NCBI GenBank assembly: GCA_012845835.1
Contig: JABAKD010000029.1
Span: 9,159,194-9,223,193 of the forward strand
Direction: 5' to 3'
From: Undaria pinnatifida
Lineage: Eukaryota > Sar > Phaeophyceae > Laminariales > Alariaceae
DNA: 64,000 nucleotides
Shown here: positions 23,931 to 35,130 of the stretch, one piece after another
Layout: every line of letters starts with the position of its first letter
Position numbering within the stretch: position 1 is the stretch's first letter
Program-made: the position numbers and the translations under genes
The notes under the pieces: generated by a model
Database searches by the model: none
What the model saw: only the letters and a program-made list of their open reading frames with translations
Told to the model about the DNA's origin: nothing

Positions 23931-24934
23931 AAAATATAAACCCGTAAAGGGGACGAATCTGACGGTTGTAGCAAGAAGAAACCCCTTTAAAATCACCCGC
24001 CTGGTAATGCTTATTATTCTAGAAGGTTTGATGTGACATGTAGTGTGCAACCCAGTTCTTAGGTGTAGTAAACAACGTGTTAAAAGCTTCATAATTTGTT
24101 ATTGTACATGGATCGAACGATAGGATATTTCAATCGAAAGGTACAATCATGTAGATACCATTATTTTTCTGACATCGCTAAATAATGAGAAAGAGATGAA
24201 TATTTCAAAATACAACAGGCGAGGTGATGTGGTCATGCAATGTCACCGCCATTGAGAACGAAAGGGAGAAATTCGAATCGTTCTTGTTTTGAAAGGAACA
24301 CTCAGTGTACACGCCCTCAATTACGTTACTTCGTTAGTCATACTTCGCTTGGCATAGGTTGGGAGGCGATCATACAGACGGTATGGACGGAATACCCTAC
24401 GCAATGAGTTGGTAGTGCGGCTTACCGCAATTTCAACATACATATCTGTACCTCCTTTTCACATTATTGTTGTCTCACATATACGATTTTACGCCCATGA
24501 CTTTTACCGTGCTGATGTGGGGCTCTGAGGTCGCCAACTCTAAGACAGAGATACATCTTACAAATACACCAAGCGAGGTGACATGGGCATGCGATGTCAC
24601 CACTATTGAACGCGAGGGTGACTTTACTTTGTTAGGCATATGCTACTGCGTTTGGTAGAGGTTGTCAGACGGTCATGCAAACGGCCGGAGGCACGAAATA
24701 CCCTGCGCAATAGGTTGGTGCTGTGGTCTACCGCAGTGTTAACATATCTGTCTGTACTTCTTTTTCACATTGTTATTATCTAGCGTACGATTATACGCCC
24801 TGTTCTCTCCCCACTGTCGTCGAAGATGTTGTGGTCCTGTAGATGTCGCGTCCATGCCTGGTGCTCTTGTTAGTGGTGCTCATGAAAACATGCCCTAGCG
24901 TGTAGATGATCGTTTACATGTGCATATATATAGT

Positions 24935-25141
24935 TTTATAGTTTCCGCGCACAGACTGACTAAAATCATCCTGTTGACCCTGACAGCTACACTGTAGTTG
25001 TAAGGGGAGTCGCCGACCTATATCCTTAATGAGGACACACAACTCGTAATGCGCGCGATCGGAGTATCACACACAGCTTGCGAAGATGAGTTTCGACGAA
25101 ATCTTCGATCTCACAGCTGGAGTGTATTTTCATTTTTTATA
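24935..25141 (-). repeat. Dispersed repeat R1, copy e
   Basis: Reverse-complement copy of about 205 bp with GTTTCCGCGCACAGACTGAC at one end and CTCACAGCTGGAGTGTATTT at the other. Confidence 0.8.
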
Positions 25142-25699
25142 TTGTGGCCTGCGGGTGCTCCACCCGGAATTGACCACGGAGACTCTCTGGATTAGCAAAA
25201 ACAATCGGCTATTCGGCGACACGCACCTTTGATCATTCAATATTAACGCAAGAGATTCCATCGGTAGGGGTGCAGGGGTCTGGCGTTTTGGATCAACGAT
25301 GTACTTTGTGTATTCCCTGGTAGTGTGTTTGAAAAGCTTTAGGATCAAGTGTGCATTGCCCGACGCCTGATGCAGAACGCCAGATCTCACGCGTCGGTCT
25401 TTATTCGGTCAATACAGGTGTGTGAGTGTGTTTTTGCATTATATCAAGAGCAGTAGTAGTAGAGATATCACTTCAGAACATTAGCGATCGACGTCCACCG
25501 CATGTTCCATCATGACTCAACAGCATTAACAACTCGAGCATCAAGCCCGGGCTGCACCTCCGCTAACCTGCCACATATACAGGGAGTACACAGAAACTTG
25601 CATACATACGAACCCGGTAGATCTAAGTAGCCCACCCCAAAAATCAACTCACACTATAACAACTATTGTTTCATGCATACTGAATTCCACATATTGATG

Positions 25700-25946
25700 T
25701 CTAGTTTTGTCCCCCTCAACGCGGGTTATTATACAGTTTCCGTGCTCACAACAAGGTTGAACGTCTTAGTCCTGTTGACCCTGGCATTAGCAGGAGAGTC
25801 ACCGGCCTGTATCCTTCACGAGGATATTTAAACCCCGTAACATGTGCGATCGAAGTATCACACGCAGCTTGCAAAGCCGAGTTTTGACCAAAAATCTGTT
25901 TGGTCCATCTCACAGCTGAAGTGTATTTTTTCATTTTTTAAATAGA
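25700..25946 (-). repeat. Dispersed repeat R1, copy f
   Basis: More diverged reverse-complement copy, from TTGTCCCCCTCAACGCGGGT to CTCACAGCTGAAGTGTATTT. Confidence 0.75.
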
Positions 25947-26529
25947 GTTTCGGCGAGAAAATTGGAAAACAAAGTGAAAATGCTCAGGGGCGGTTGCATG
26001 GTCGGGGTGTGCTTCCAGGATTTCTAATTTGAATATATAAACAAAACAAAGCGCCCAGGAGCTCTCCGCCGTGCTCTCCCGTGAGCTCGAAAACCAAAAG
26101 AAGACCTGCGCTCGCATTCCAACGAGCTTCGAGCTTCCTGTCAATCGACCATGCACGGCGATCCGCCACCTTTCGCCGCGACCTACTCCCGCTGCTTCTC
26201 TCACCCAATATCGCAATTGCCAGCCATCGTCGCCGTCTTCCTTGCCGTCACCCAGCCTCACTTGCTTAGCTAGTTGCGTTGCGCAGTGTTGTCAACACAA
26301 CAACATCCACTTCCCCCTCCTCGTCTTGCCTGCCTAAATTGAACCTGCGGTGCTGCTTTCGCCGCCACAGCAGTATCACCAAGCGACGACTGGTTGGAAG
26401 AGCTAGTACGCCCTGTTGCTCTACATTCCGGCAGCGAGTGGGCGTCCCGCCTCGGCAATCTTCCTCGACGTGACTCAGCTTGAGAGGCTGCTTGACATAA
26501 TTTTTCTCCTACTCTTACGAGTACCATCA

Positions 26530-26550
26530 TATAGTCTAGACTAGACTATA
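26530..26550. other. Perfect 9-bp stem hairpin next to R1 copy g
   Basis: TATAGTCTA-GAC-TAGACTATA, followed by further TATAGACTATA sequence. Confidence 0.85.
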
Positions 26551-26569
26551 TACATATAGACTATATATT

Positions 26570-26850
26570 ACATGGAAATTAAAAACAAACTCCAGCTGTG
26601 AGATCGAAGATTGCGTCGAAACTCACATTTGCAAGCTATGTGTGATACTCCGAGCGCCATATTACTGGGAGTGTGTCCTCATTAAGAATACAAGTTGGCG
26701 ACTCCCCTTAGAAGTACAACGTAGCTTGTACAAGGGTCAACATAGTGATCTCAATCAATCTGTGCGCGGAAACCATAAAAAAACGGTTTTTGAGGGGGAC
26801 AAAATCTGACGGCTGCGGAGTACACCAGTTTATTGTCTATATCCTGTAAA
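26570..26850 (+). repeat. Dispersed repeat R1, copy g
   Basis: Forward copy with CTCCAGCTGTGAGATCGAAG, GCGCGGAAACCATAAAAAAA and GAGGGGGACAAAATCTGACG. A perfect hairpin (TATAGTCTA-GAC-TAGACTATA, 26530-26550) lies just upstream. Confidence 0.8.
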
Positions 26851-27099
26851 TCGTGTGCCCGGTGGGGGGTGGGGGCGGGTATAGGGGGGATAGGTCGCAT
26901 AAATAATAGGAGCTTACTGCATGCGTATTACTAGTAGGCGATGTGGGGGCGGTGGGGAAGGGAGGGGGGGGTTAATTAAAACTTGAAGACCATATAAATG
27001 AATTGGAGCTACTGCATGCGTGGCTCGAAGGGTAAACAGATTATATCACCTGTCTAGCAGTGTTTATAACTCTGGGGAATTTTGATGTTTCGTGGGGCG

Positions 27100-27162
27100 G
27101 AGGGGGAGGGGGAGGGAAGGGCGGGGGGGGATTCAGTGGGGACGGGGGGGGGGGGGGGGGTA
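27100..27162 (+). repeat. Poly-G tract
   Basis: GGGGGAGGGGG-type runs ending in a tract of about 15 G, followed by an inverted repeat arm. Confidence 0.85.
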
Positions 27163-27310
27163 CTCAGTCTGTGCATGGTCGTAGTCGTATGACAATAGAC
27201 TCTCGCATCCCTACTATGCCGGGACGGAGCACGACGGGTTTTCACCAACCAGGCGGACATTGCTTGCAACAAGCGCGAAACACCGAAAGATGTTCGGCGA
27301 GTGGCATGTA
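27163..27310. repeat. Inverted repeat R3, left arm
   Basis: Reverse complement of 27915-28070 at roughly 75-80 percent. On the minus strand it reads SAWLVKTRRAPSRHSRDARV. Confidence 0.7.
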
Positions 27311-27589
27311 TGTGAAGGGTGAACTGCATCCTTCCACGAACCGCTCGGAAGATGGACTTCGGCACCTCGTGCCTGATTTCTTGCTGTGGATAATAGCGGT
27401 TTTCTGGTGTGGCCACTCCAGACACAGCAAACCGTATTACTATATAACCGCCTCGTGGGCGGCTTACCATATTCACACTACGCGATGCGATCATTCCCCT
27501 TGTGCGGAGTTTGGGTTCTTCACCCCTCACAATACTATCTAACTCGATAACCATCATGGTGACCGCCAAAAAAAAAATAAAGATACAAT

Positions 27590-27615
27590 AGCTGTCGCTA
27601 AAACGAGCGACAGCT
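27590..27615. other. Perfect 10-bp stem hairpin
   Basis: AGCTGTCGCT, a 6-base loop AAAACG, then AGCGACAGCT. It lies midway between the R3 arms. Function unknown. Confidence 0.9.
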
Positions 27616-27914
27616 GACAGATGTAACTGTCGTTAGATGTGCGCGTCCACGGGCCAAGTGTCTGCTGTCGCCCTTCTGGCGTTGGCGCACGGACCGAGTT
27701 TGGGTCAATCGCTCCGAACGGACGTCTCTCCATGATGACTTCCTCTCACCACGAGACAGCAGTAGATACACTCAGCGGACACACCCCTAGCGGGCACACA
27801 CTCTCCGTGCCCGCTCTCCGCTGGCCACTATTGTCGCCCGCTGCGCCCGTTGTCTGCGTGCTGCCCGCTGTGTGAGCGCTGTGTGCCGGCTGTGTGAGCG
27901 GTGTGTGTGCTGCA

Positions 27915-28070
27915 TGAGGTCATGCGACTCGCCGAACACCTCATGGCGCTTCGCGCTTGGTGCAAGCAGTGTCTGCCTGGTTGGTGAAAACCGGACGTTC
28001 TCCGTCCCAGCATAGTAGGGAAGCGAGGGTCTATGGTCATACAACTACGGCCATGCACAAAATGAGTACA
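27915..28070. repeat. Inverted repeat R3, right arm
   Basis: Partner of 27163-27310. On the plus strand it reads SAWLVKTGRSPSQHSREARV, so the two arms keep one reading frame. No family is recognised. Confidence 0.7.
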
Positions 28071-31000
28071 CAGCAGGTTGGTCAGGTGTTGTTTTTGCCG
28101 TCAACGTCTTTTATGCGGCTAAACTTCAACAAACCGTGAGCAACGCTACCCCTGAGCACTTCATTTCTTCATATAATATATTGTTCCGAAGCTTCTTATT
28201 GTCTTCTATATTTCCTTGCTGAGCGAAGCGCCTTGTATAATCTTACCATGCCTGTTGTAACATACCCGGTAAACATCCATGAAACGTGCTTGGTCCTCTA
28301 ACCTATCTATGAGCCTTCGCGGGTGAATGCTTGGAACACAAGAGCGCGGACTTCATTCGAACTCTGACCTTTATGTCCCCGGGCCACGGTATGGCATACG
28401 TGCATTCTGGACACTGTCGGGCCTTGAGTAAAACGAATTTGGCCTTACTGCCCAAGAGCAATTCGGCTTTTAGTGGTTTTCCCAGTCTACTCCTGTGCGA
28501 CGCATTCGCAATACTTAAGTTGAATCTTGAGCGTCATGCGCGGTCATTTCTGTGGCGAGTCTGCCTCCGTTCTTGAAAAACTGAACCCGAGTAGTAGATG
28601 CTAGCGGTCCCCCGTCGCTGCCATGCAGCAACGTAGCAGAATGTCTGCGAGGAGAGGAACGTCGCTGCTCTCGAGTGCTGCAAGAATATCCCTCTGCGGG
28701 CAGCCGCGGGACGGGCTGAGCGCGCAACCCGTATCGCCACCGCGGTCGATGTTACACGTATTCGGTGATGTTTGCGAGCCTCGGTGATGTTTGCGAGCCT
28801 CCTCCTTCAGCAGAAGTAGTAGCTACATTTTTTCAACGAACTCGCCCGCCTTTCCCCCGATGTTGGCATCGCGAGCTCTGAGCGGGATTCCATTCCCCAG
28901 TACGTGACGTGTTCATCAAGCTCCTCATGAACGGATGATGTTGACCAGGCTGTGCCTTGCATTGCCGCCGCTGTACGCTCCATGGGGCAAGCGTAAATAT
29001 AAAGCCAAGCTTCACGTTAAGGTCACGGGGGATCGCGCAGGAAAATTTTGAGTAGGAGCTCGTATGGAGGCATTTCGCGTACATATAAAACCACTTGAAA
29101 ATAGAGTATGGCATCTAGATTCTGGAAACAAGATCCTTATATATCTCGAAAAGTTAGGAAAAATGCACAACGGATCCAATCATGCGTAGCTTTTCAGGCG
29201 CTTCAGCCCTTTTTTGGACTCCATAACAAACCACCCCTATACTAGTGTCCTTCTATCTTTTCTCTTAAGCCCTTGAACCCCACATATTTCAGAGTCATAT
29301 CATCAGCCTGGTGAGCAGCAAGCTTTGGTGAAAACTTTTTTTCATCGGTGATGTACCCATTGTACTAGGCTCCCGCGTGTGAATTGAAATCTTTCAGCGA
29401 TTTCGGTAGCATTTGGTGTTGCTGCTCGCAAGTTCGAACTCACGAAAACATCAGTGGCTGCCTACGACTGCTGGCTGGCGCATCCGACGTCATCATACAC
29501 CTCACCAGGAGCGTCCCTCAATTTCGCGGGCCGTGGTTGCTTGTGGGGAGCAGTACCTGCCCGCTAGTGAAGCGCACACGTTCTGTTGGGGGTCGTTTTT
29601 TTTGTCTCGTTTTGTGTACCCCAAATTTTGGCCACTCACTGCGATGCCTCAAAGTCGAGGTGTGGACCTCTGCTGAGAACCAGAGGGACACCGATCTGAA
29701 GAGACTCACAGCATCTGTGGATGAAGCCCTTTTTTTCATGGGTTTCCGGGTCTGTGTTCCACGAACCAGCCGAAGCTCTAAACGCAGTGTGCGAACCTAG
29801 CCATGTGTTTACTGTTTCGATAAAACATCTAGATATTAGAGTTACCGCGAAACCGGAGACCAGGTGACGCTTGGGTCCACCCGTGGCCTTAAGACTAGCT
29901 GCCATCGACATGATTAACCAACATACCCGCAAGAGAATGGAAACCCGTTTGGAAAGTGAAATGAGTAGAGTAGCATCCGTTACGTTTTTTCTCCCCGTTT
30001 TTTCGCCGCTTAAAATAGCGAATTATTATACGAACTGGTTCCAGGAAAAAGCGTAAGATTCCACCTTCGAGCAATTCAGAATGAAATACGTGAATGTTAA
30101 ACTAAAGATATCGCAGTGACCGCAAGAACAAGGGGAGCACATCGGTGAGGAGATTTTTGCGAGTTGTAGTTCGCGAGATATGGGCACTGCTCGTATTGCT
30201 TGGGGAGGCGTTTTTCGTAGGGTTTAAGCTTCCAATAGAAAAATCGAAATACATTGTATTTAGGCCACATATCGGTCAATACGCCGGGTATTTCGACACT
30301 ACTACTAGACATGTTGACATGATTGCATTACCAAAGAAAGGGAAGATATCCATGACCCCTGTATTATTCGGCGAGCCATAGACTACAAGGCTGTTGAATG
30401 AAACGCTGCCAAAGTACTAGAACATGTATTGGGCCCTTTGAGAACCCTATGTACATTTTTCGTTTTCACGGAAATACCTCTAGCGCCCGGATCCAAGAAG
30501 AGTTGGAGAACGGAATTTGGCGAGGTTGTTCTAGACGAGCGTACGAAACATCCTGATAACGGCCTTCTTTATATATATTTTTTTTTCGTCTGTAACTTTT
30601 TAGGTCAAAGTTGCCAAGAATAACAACAAAAAGTTGATCAAGTACCTCCTTAATAAAAAAATCACTTTTAAAAAAAGGCCAACATGTCATCATCTTGACG
30701 ATTTTTTCGTAAGGTCATGAAAACAACAAAAAAACCCTGCCAATTTTCGTTTTCCAACTCGTTGTCAATTAGGGCGCTAAAGTCTGTAGCCGCAACGATC
30801 CTTCTCTCACTGGAACCAGGTCGTATACTTCTATTCCACTTTGTGACGTCTATGCACTCGTTATTTTCCTTCGTTTAGGGCCACTATGCTCACTCTTGGC
30901 GCCTATATATGCTCGTTTTTTTATATGATCGCAAAAAGACCAATAATGAACGTTTTTGACAGCATACAATTATTACCAAATCTTCTCCGTCTTCCGACCC

Positions 31001-31285
31001 GTGAAGTTCGGACCAGTATACGTCGTACTCCTGCTGCACTGCTTGTGTACTGCTGCGCCGTAAAACTAGCAACCTAGCCACTAACCGTGACGGCACGATA
31101 CAAGTCCGTTTTTTTCCCCTATAACCGTAATTCTGCATGTCCTCACCTACATGTCATGTCCTCACCTACGCAATTTCGGGCACTTTTTTTTTAACCATCA
31201 CTTTTACTTCCCAGTTCATGGCTCTCATCATTATCACCCAATAATAATACCTGAATACGGAATCAAGGCCAAGAGGGGCGCTACG
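28071..31285. other. No gene recognised
   Basis: Several frames of 60-138 codons (longest 29384-29800 plus) overlap antisense frames. No domain is recognised. TGATGTTTGCGAGCCTC is directly repeated at 28768. Confidence 0.4.
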
Positions 31286-31640
31286 TATTATTATAAAAAT
31301 GAAAATACACTCCATCCAGCTGTTAGCTGTGAGATCGAAGATTTTGTCGAAACTCAGCTTTTCAAGCTGTGTGTGATACTCCGATCGCACGTATAACAGG
31401 TTGTGCGTCCTCATTAAGGATATAGGTCGGCGATTCCCCTTGCAACAACAGTGTAGCTATCAGGGTAAACAGGGTGATGTTAGTCAGTTTGTGCGCGGAA
31501 ACTATAAAACCCGTTTTTGACGGGGACAAAATCTGACAACTAACTGTTGAAGGAATGCATGAGTTTATCAAGTGAATCCTGTAAGTCGACTAACCGGTGA
31601 GGGGAGGGCGGAGGTTTTAAGGACGTGGGGGCCTGGTTTT
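31286..31640 (+). repeat. Dispersed repeat R1, copy h (long form)
   Basis: Forward copy from TATTATTATAAAAATGAAAA to GGACGTGGGGGCCTGGTTTT. It is closest to copy c, and both share the downstream G-rich tail. Confidence 0.8.
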
Positions 31641-31645
31641 GATCA

Positions 31646-31800
31646 AGAGGGCGGGGGGGGGGGGGGGGGGGCGGGACGGGCGGGGCAGCTCAATCTGTGC
31701 GTGGAAATTATAAATTATATCCTCTAAGTCGTACGACCAGTGAGGGGAGGGCCAAGGATTCGAGGGTTGGGGGTGGGGGTGGGGGTGGGGTGGGGCAATA
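31646..31800 (+). repeat. Poly-G and GGGGGT tract after R1 copy h
   Basis: A run of about 20 G near 31652 and a (GGGGGT)n run near 31767, separated by a partial R1 tail. Confidence 0.85.
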
Positions 31801-31865
31801 GCAGCAGAGGCATGGATGGCTCTAGAAATATATTGAGGTGATATAAAGTACGTGGAAGTGTTTAT

Positions 31866-32160
31866 TGTTAAGGTATTAGTAGGGTATTAGTCCGTTTGAC
31901 CACTTGCAAAATGTTAACCAATAACTTACCCAAACTAAGCCTTATAACACTCTCCCCCCCTGAAACGGCGGGATAGCAGGTCGGCCGGACATACGGGCGG
32001 ACCTGTCAATATCCAAACCGTTTTATTTCCTGGCGATACTGGGGAGAGTATTTTTCAAGTTCGACATGGGGAAAGTCTGAAAAAGTTTATTATGGTGGAT
32101 GTGGGATTTGAACCCACGACCCAAAAAACCCATGGTCCTGCCGACGACGCCATGTGTTAG
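31866..32160 (-). mobile_element. TRIM family copy, nearly complete, minus strand
   Basis: On the minus strand the order is a remnant of the 5' LTR end, primer site TGGCGTCGTCGGC, a T-arm-like GTGGGTTCAAATCCCAC, an internal region of about 200 bp, a purine tract (complement of 31950-31963) and a full 3' LTR (31949-31866). The LTR reads TGTTATAAGG to CCTTAACA on that strand. Most of the 5' LTR is deleted. Confidence 0.75.
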
Positions 32161-33200
32161 GTTATAGAGTGGGGACAGAGAGTGCCCCCTGTAGATTTGG
32201 CAATTGAGCAGGTTCTCGGAGAGTACTCACTTTATTTGCCTTCGTAGACGTAGCTTTATTTGATTCCACCAGAGCCCCGGATAGCTTCTGAGATCGGAGG
32301 CACGTACGTGCCTCCGATCTATTCCCCAACTTTTCCGAATATAAAACGCCAACCTTATCATACGAAACCCACCCGAATGGTCTCCAATAAATTCGGATAA
32401 CTACTACAGGTCTTTCGAGGCCGCATCTTAACGTTATTACTCTGGCAGATTTCGATGTTAGGTGGGGCGTTTGAGTAAGAGGGGCCGGGGAAATATATTT
32501 ATATATACATACATACATCAGATCACAAAGCAGACGGCAGGGCAGCACTACTAGTTGAAACGAAAAACAAATGCCCCTATGCGCTCGCTCTGTTGTATTT
32601 GAGAAGGGCCGACGCAGCAACACGGCGCTGTTAGATCTCTCCTCCTGCCTCTTTCGTCCACGCAAGAACGAAGGATCGAAAACGCCCGCTCCATAAATGC
32701 TACAGCTATTAACAACCCTAAGTGCGGCGCGTCTGCTTTGTGTTTTCGTTGAGTATCAGTCTACAGAAGTATACTGCTGTAGTATACAGTAGAAAATGTT
32801 TCTGAATCAATTAAAAACTAACTGTTAATGTATGGCTATGTACTATTTCGTCCGTTTAAGTGTAATTTGTGTTTGTTTATAAAGTGGATATGCTCATATT
32901 ATATATATGCTCTAAGAAACCGCCTGCCAGAGCGCTCGGGGGACGTAAAAATGACCTCCGCGGCACCCCAAATGCCTCTTGCGCTCAAACTTAGGGTATT
33001 TTAGGCTTGTTATGCTCATGCATGGTTATGCCGAAATATACATATATATATACATATTAACATTTTCGCTATGCTTAACACGTCCAATTATGCCGAAAGA
33101 ATTGCAAATAAAATGGATGCTACCCTAGAAATAAATGTGAGAGGTAACTAGATACCAGGTATGATACGTTCGTTAATACCAAACCATAATCATATATCAC
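32161..33200. other. No gene recognised
   Basis: It contains one more copy of the ACTCTGGCAGATTTCGATG / GGTGGGGCGTTTGAG unit (32440-32480). The 167-codon minus frame over it is not credible. The DNA becomes AT-rich toward the Fanzor-like relic. Confidence 0.45.
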
Positions 33201-33628
33201 AAGTTGGAGGGTGACGAGAAGGGCGTGGTTTTCCCGTATGGCAGAGGCTCTTTCGTGACCAGGGGTCGATTCCCAAGCCCGGTGAAAACATCCGGCGGGA
33301 TGTTGCGAAGAGGGTTGGGATTGGGACAGGGCATCGTAGAGGAGTACGTAGAGTTCACAGGGAGGTGAACGAGGACTACACCTCCAAGATGTGCTCGGAG
33401 TTCAACGAGGTGCTCGAGCCGACGCGGGACGAGCGCAACAAATCGACCCACGCCGTACGCCGTTGTCTCACAACGAGCTGTGTACGCGTGTGGCATCGGG
33501 ATGCCAAAGCTTGTCGCAACATTTTCGCCGTTTTCGCCCACGAGAACTCGCACCTGGGTCAGAGACGCGAGACGTTCACGCGCACCTACCAAGAGGACAC
33601 ACTGCGCATAGGACAAATTCGGTCGTAG
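33201..33628 (+). pseudogene. Decayed C-terminal part of a Fanzor/TnpB-like RNA-guided nuclease
   Basis: Two overlapping reading frames give one family-like C-terminus. Frame A (33201 to TGA at 33366) reads EKGVVFPYGRGSFVTRGRF and EEYVEFT. Frame B (about 33359-33628) reads YTSKMCSEFN, then RRCLTTSC and WHRDAKACRNI. TnpB and Fanzor proteins end in a four-Cys zinc ribbon followed by the RuvC-III motif RDxNAxxNI. Here the second zinc Cys is Phe and the Asn of RDxNA is Lys, while the Asp (33500-33502) is kept. A frameshift separates the halves, and everything upstream of about 33200 (RuvC-I/II, wedge and REC regions) is missing. A TRIM element begins 58 bp downstream. Recognition is from motif memory; a profile search would settle it. 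Confidence 0.55.
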
Positions 33629-33640
33629 AATGCTGCACTC

Positions 33641-33656
33641 GTTGTCTGCAGACAAC
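33641..33656. other. 16-bp perfect palindrome just after the Fanzor-like relic
   Basis: GTTGTCTGCAGACAAC lies 13 bp after the relic's stop codon. TnpB and Fanzor loci can encode a guide RNA at this end, but one palindrome is not proof of it. Confidence 0.9.
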
Positions 33657-33685
33657 TAGTGTGGAAGAAGTGCTCGAATGGCCAG

Positions 33686-34196
33686 TTTTGTAAGGCTTAG
33701 TTTGGGTGAGCTATCGGTTAACCTTTTGCAAGTGGTCAAACGGACTGATACCCCACTAATACCTTAACAAATGGCGTCGTCGACATACTATGTTTTTTTT
33801 GGGTCGTGGGTTCAAATCCCACCATCCACAATAATAAACTTTTCAGACTTCCCCCATGTTGAGCTTGAAAAATACTCTCCCCGGTATCCCCAGGAAATGA
33901 AACTGCTTGGGTATTGACAGGTCCGCCCATATATCCGGTCGACCTGCTATCCCGCCATTTCAGGGAGGGAGAGTGTTGTAAGGCTTAGTTTGGGTAAGCT
34001 ATCGGTCAACCTTTTTCAAGTGGTCAAACGGACTAATACCCCACTGATACCTTAACAAATGGCATCGTCGACAGATTATGTTTTTTTGGGGGTCGTGGGT
34101 TTAAATCCCACCACCCACAATAATAAAGATTTTCAGACGTTCCCCATCATGTCGAGCTTGAAAAATACTCTCCCCGGTATCCCCAGGAAATAAAAC
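33686..34196 (+). mobile_element. TRIM tandem copy: LTR - internal - LTR - internal (interrupted)
   Basis: LTR 1 is 33686-33769, internal region 33770-33973, LTR 2 33974-34057, and a second internal region starts at 34058. LTR 2 reads TGTTGTAAGG to CCTTAACA. Directly after each LTR comes the primer-site candidate TGGCGTCGTCGAC (TGGCATCGTCGAC in the second unit). CAGGGAGGGAGAG (33961-33973) is the polypurine tract abutting LTR 2. Shared LTRs in tandem are expected from unequal recombination. The second internal region stops at 34196 and resumes at 41449, interrupted by a larger element. Confidence 0.8.
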
Positions 34197-34549
34197 TGTA
34201 ATGAAGTGCCCTCCGTAGAAGGATAGTTTCTAGATTCGACGTGAAACCGCGTCATGGTTGAGGTGAAACCACGTGATATTAGATGTCACATCCACATCAA
34301 GGCCATCATAGATGGGCGGTAATGTAGGTGACGATGATGGGACAAGCAGGACGCCCATCATCTCTCTACCTGCTCTAGCCTGCGTTTCCCTGCGTTACCC
34401 CGCATTACCGTGCCTAGCCCTGTTATGTCTGTCTTTTAGTGTCATTTTAAGGGAAATAATGCATATAAGCTATTGCGTCTATCCAGCGAGCCTTGAGGAG
34501 AGACCAATGAAGACACTGGAAACCATGAGGAGCACGCTTCCCAACACCG
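34197..34549 (+). repeat. 5' LTR of the LARD-like element (3'-truncated)
   Basis: It matches 40692-41417 closely, apart from a block of about 380 bp present only in the right copy. It diverges from it after CACCGACCAA. The shared core includes ATGGGCGGTAATGTAGGTGA and AGGGAAATAATGCATATAAG. Confidence 0.65.
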
Positions 34550-34703
34550 ACCAATGTTTTCCCAGAGCCGTCATCACGCCACAACCGCCGCTGGAAACCG
34601 TGGACAGCCTCTCCGACTACGGGTTTCTCGCCAGTACCTGTGGCTACACTTCCAAGATCATCGAACGCCCCCCCTGCCGCGCGAACACCGCAACTAGAGC
34701 TTC

Positions 34704-35130
34704 GTCGTCACCTGAGCTTCGCGACCAGAGCTTCACCTTCGCCGGAGTTCCACCTTTCACCAGAGCTTCGTCGTCACCCGAGCTTTACAACCAGAGATCA
34801 CCCTTTTCAGAGCACCATCTTCAACAGAGCGTCGACCTCACCTGCGCTTCACGACCAGAGCTCCTCCTGCACGGAGATTCGTCGTCACGTGTCGTCACCT
34901 GAGCTTCGCGACCAGAGCTTCACCTTCGCCGGAGTTCCACCTTTCACCAGAGCTTCGTCGTCACCCGAGCTTTATCAACCAGAGATCACCCTTTTCAGAG
35001 CACCATCTTCAACAGAGCGTCGACCTCACCTGCGCTTCACGACCAGAGCTCCTCCTGCACGGAGATTCGTCGTCACGTGTCGTCACCTGAGCTTCGCGAC
35101 CAGAGCTCTACCTTCGTCAGAGCTCCACCT
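34704..35130 (+). repeat. 187/188-bp tandem repeat inside the LARD-like element
   Basis: Near-identical units start at 34704, 34891 and 35079, marked by GTCGTCACCTGAGCTTCGCG. One extra base in the second unit shifts the reading frame, so the array is unlikely to encode a conserved protein. Confidence 0.85.

Noticed and set aside
33197-33655. 152-codon minus-strand frame over the Fanzor-like relic
   Set aside because: The plus-strand frames carry the zinc-ribbon and RDxNA-like motifs; the minus frame is their shadow.
34312-34902. 196-codon frame in the LARD-like element as a gag gene
   Set aside because: It crosses the LTR edge and a tandem repeat whose unit length shifts the frame; no gag-like motif is seen.
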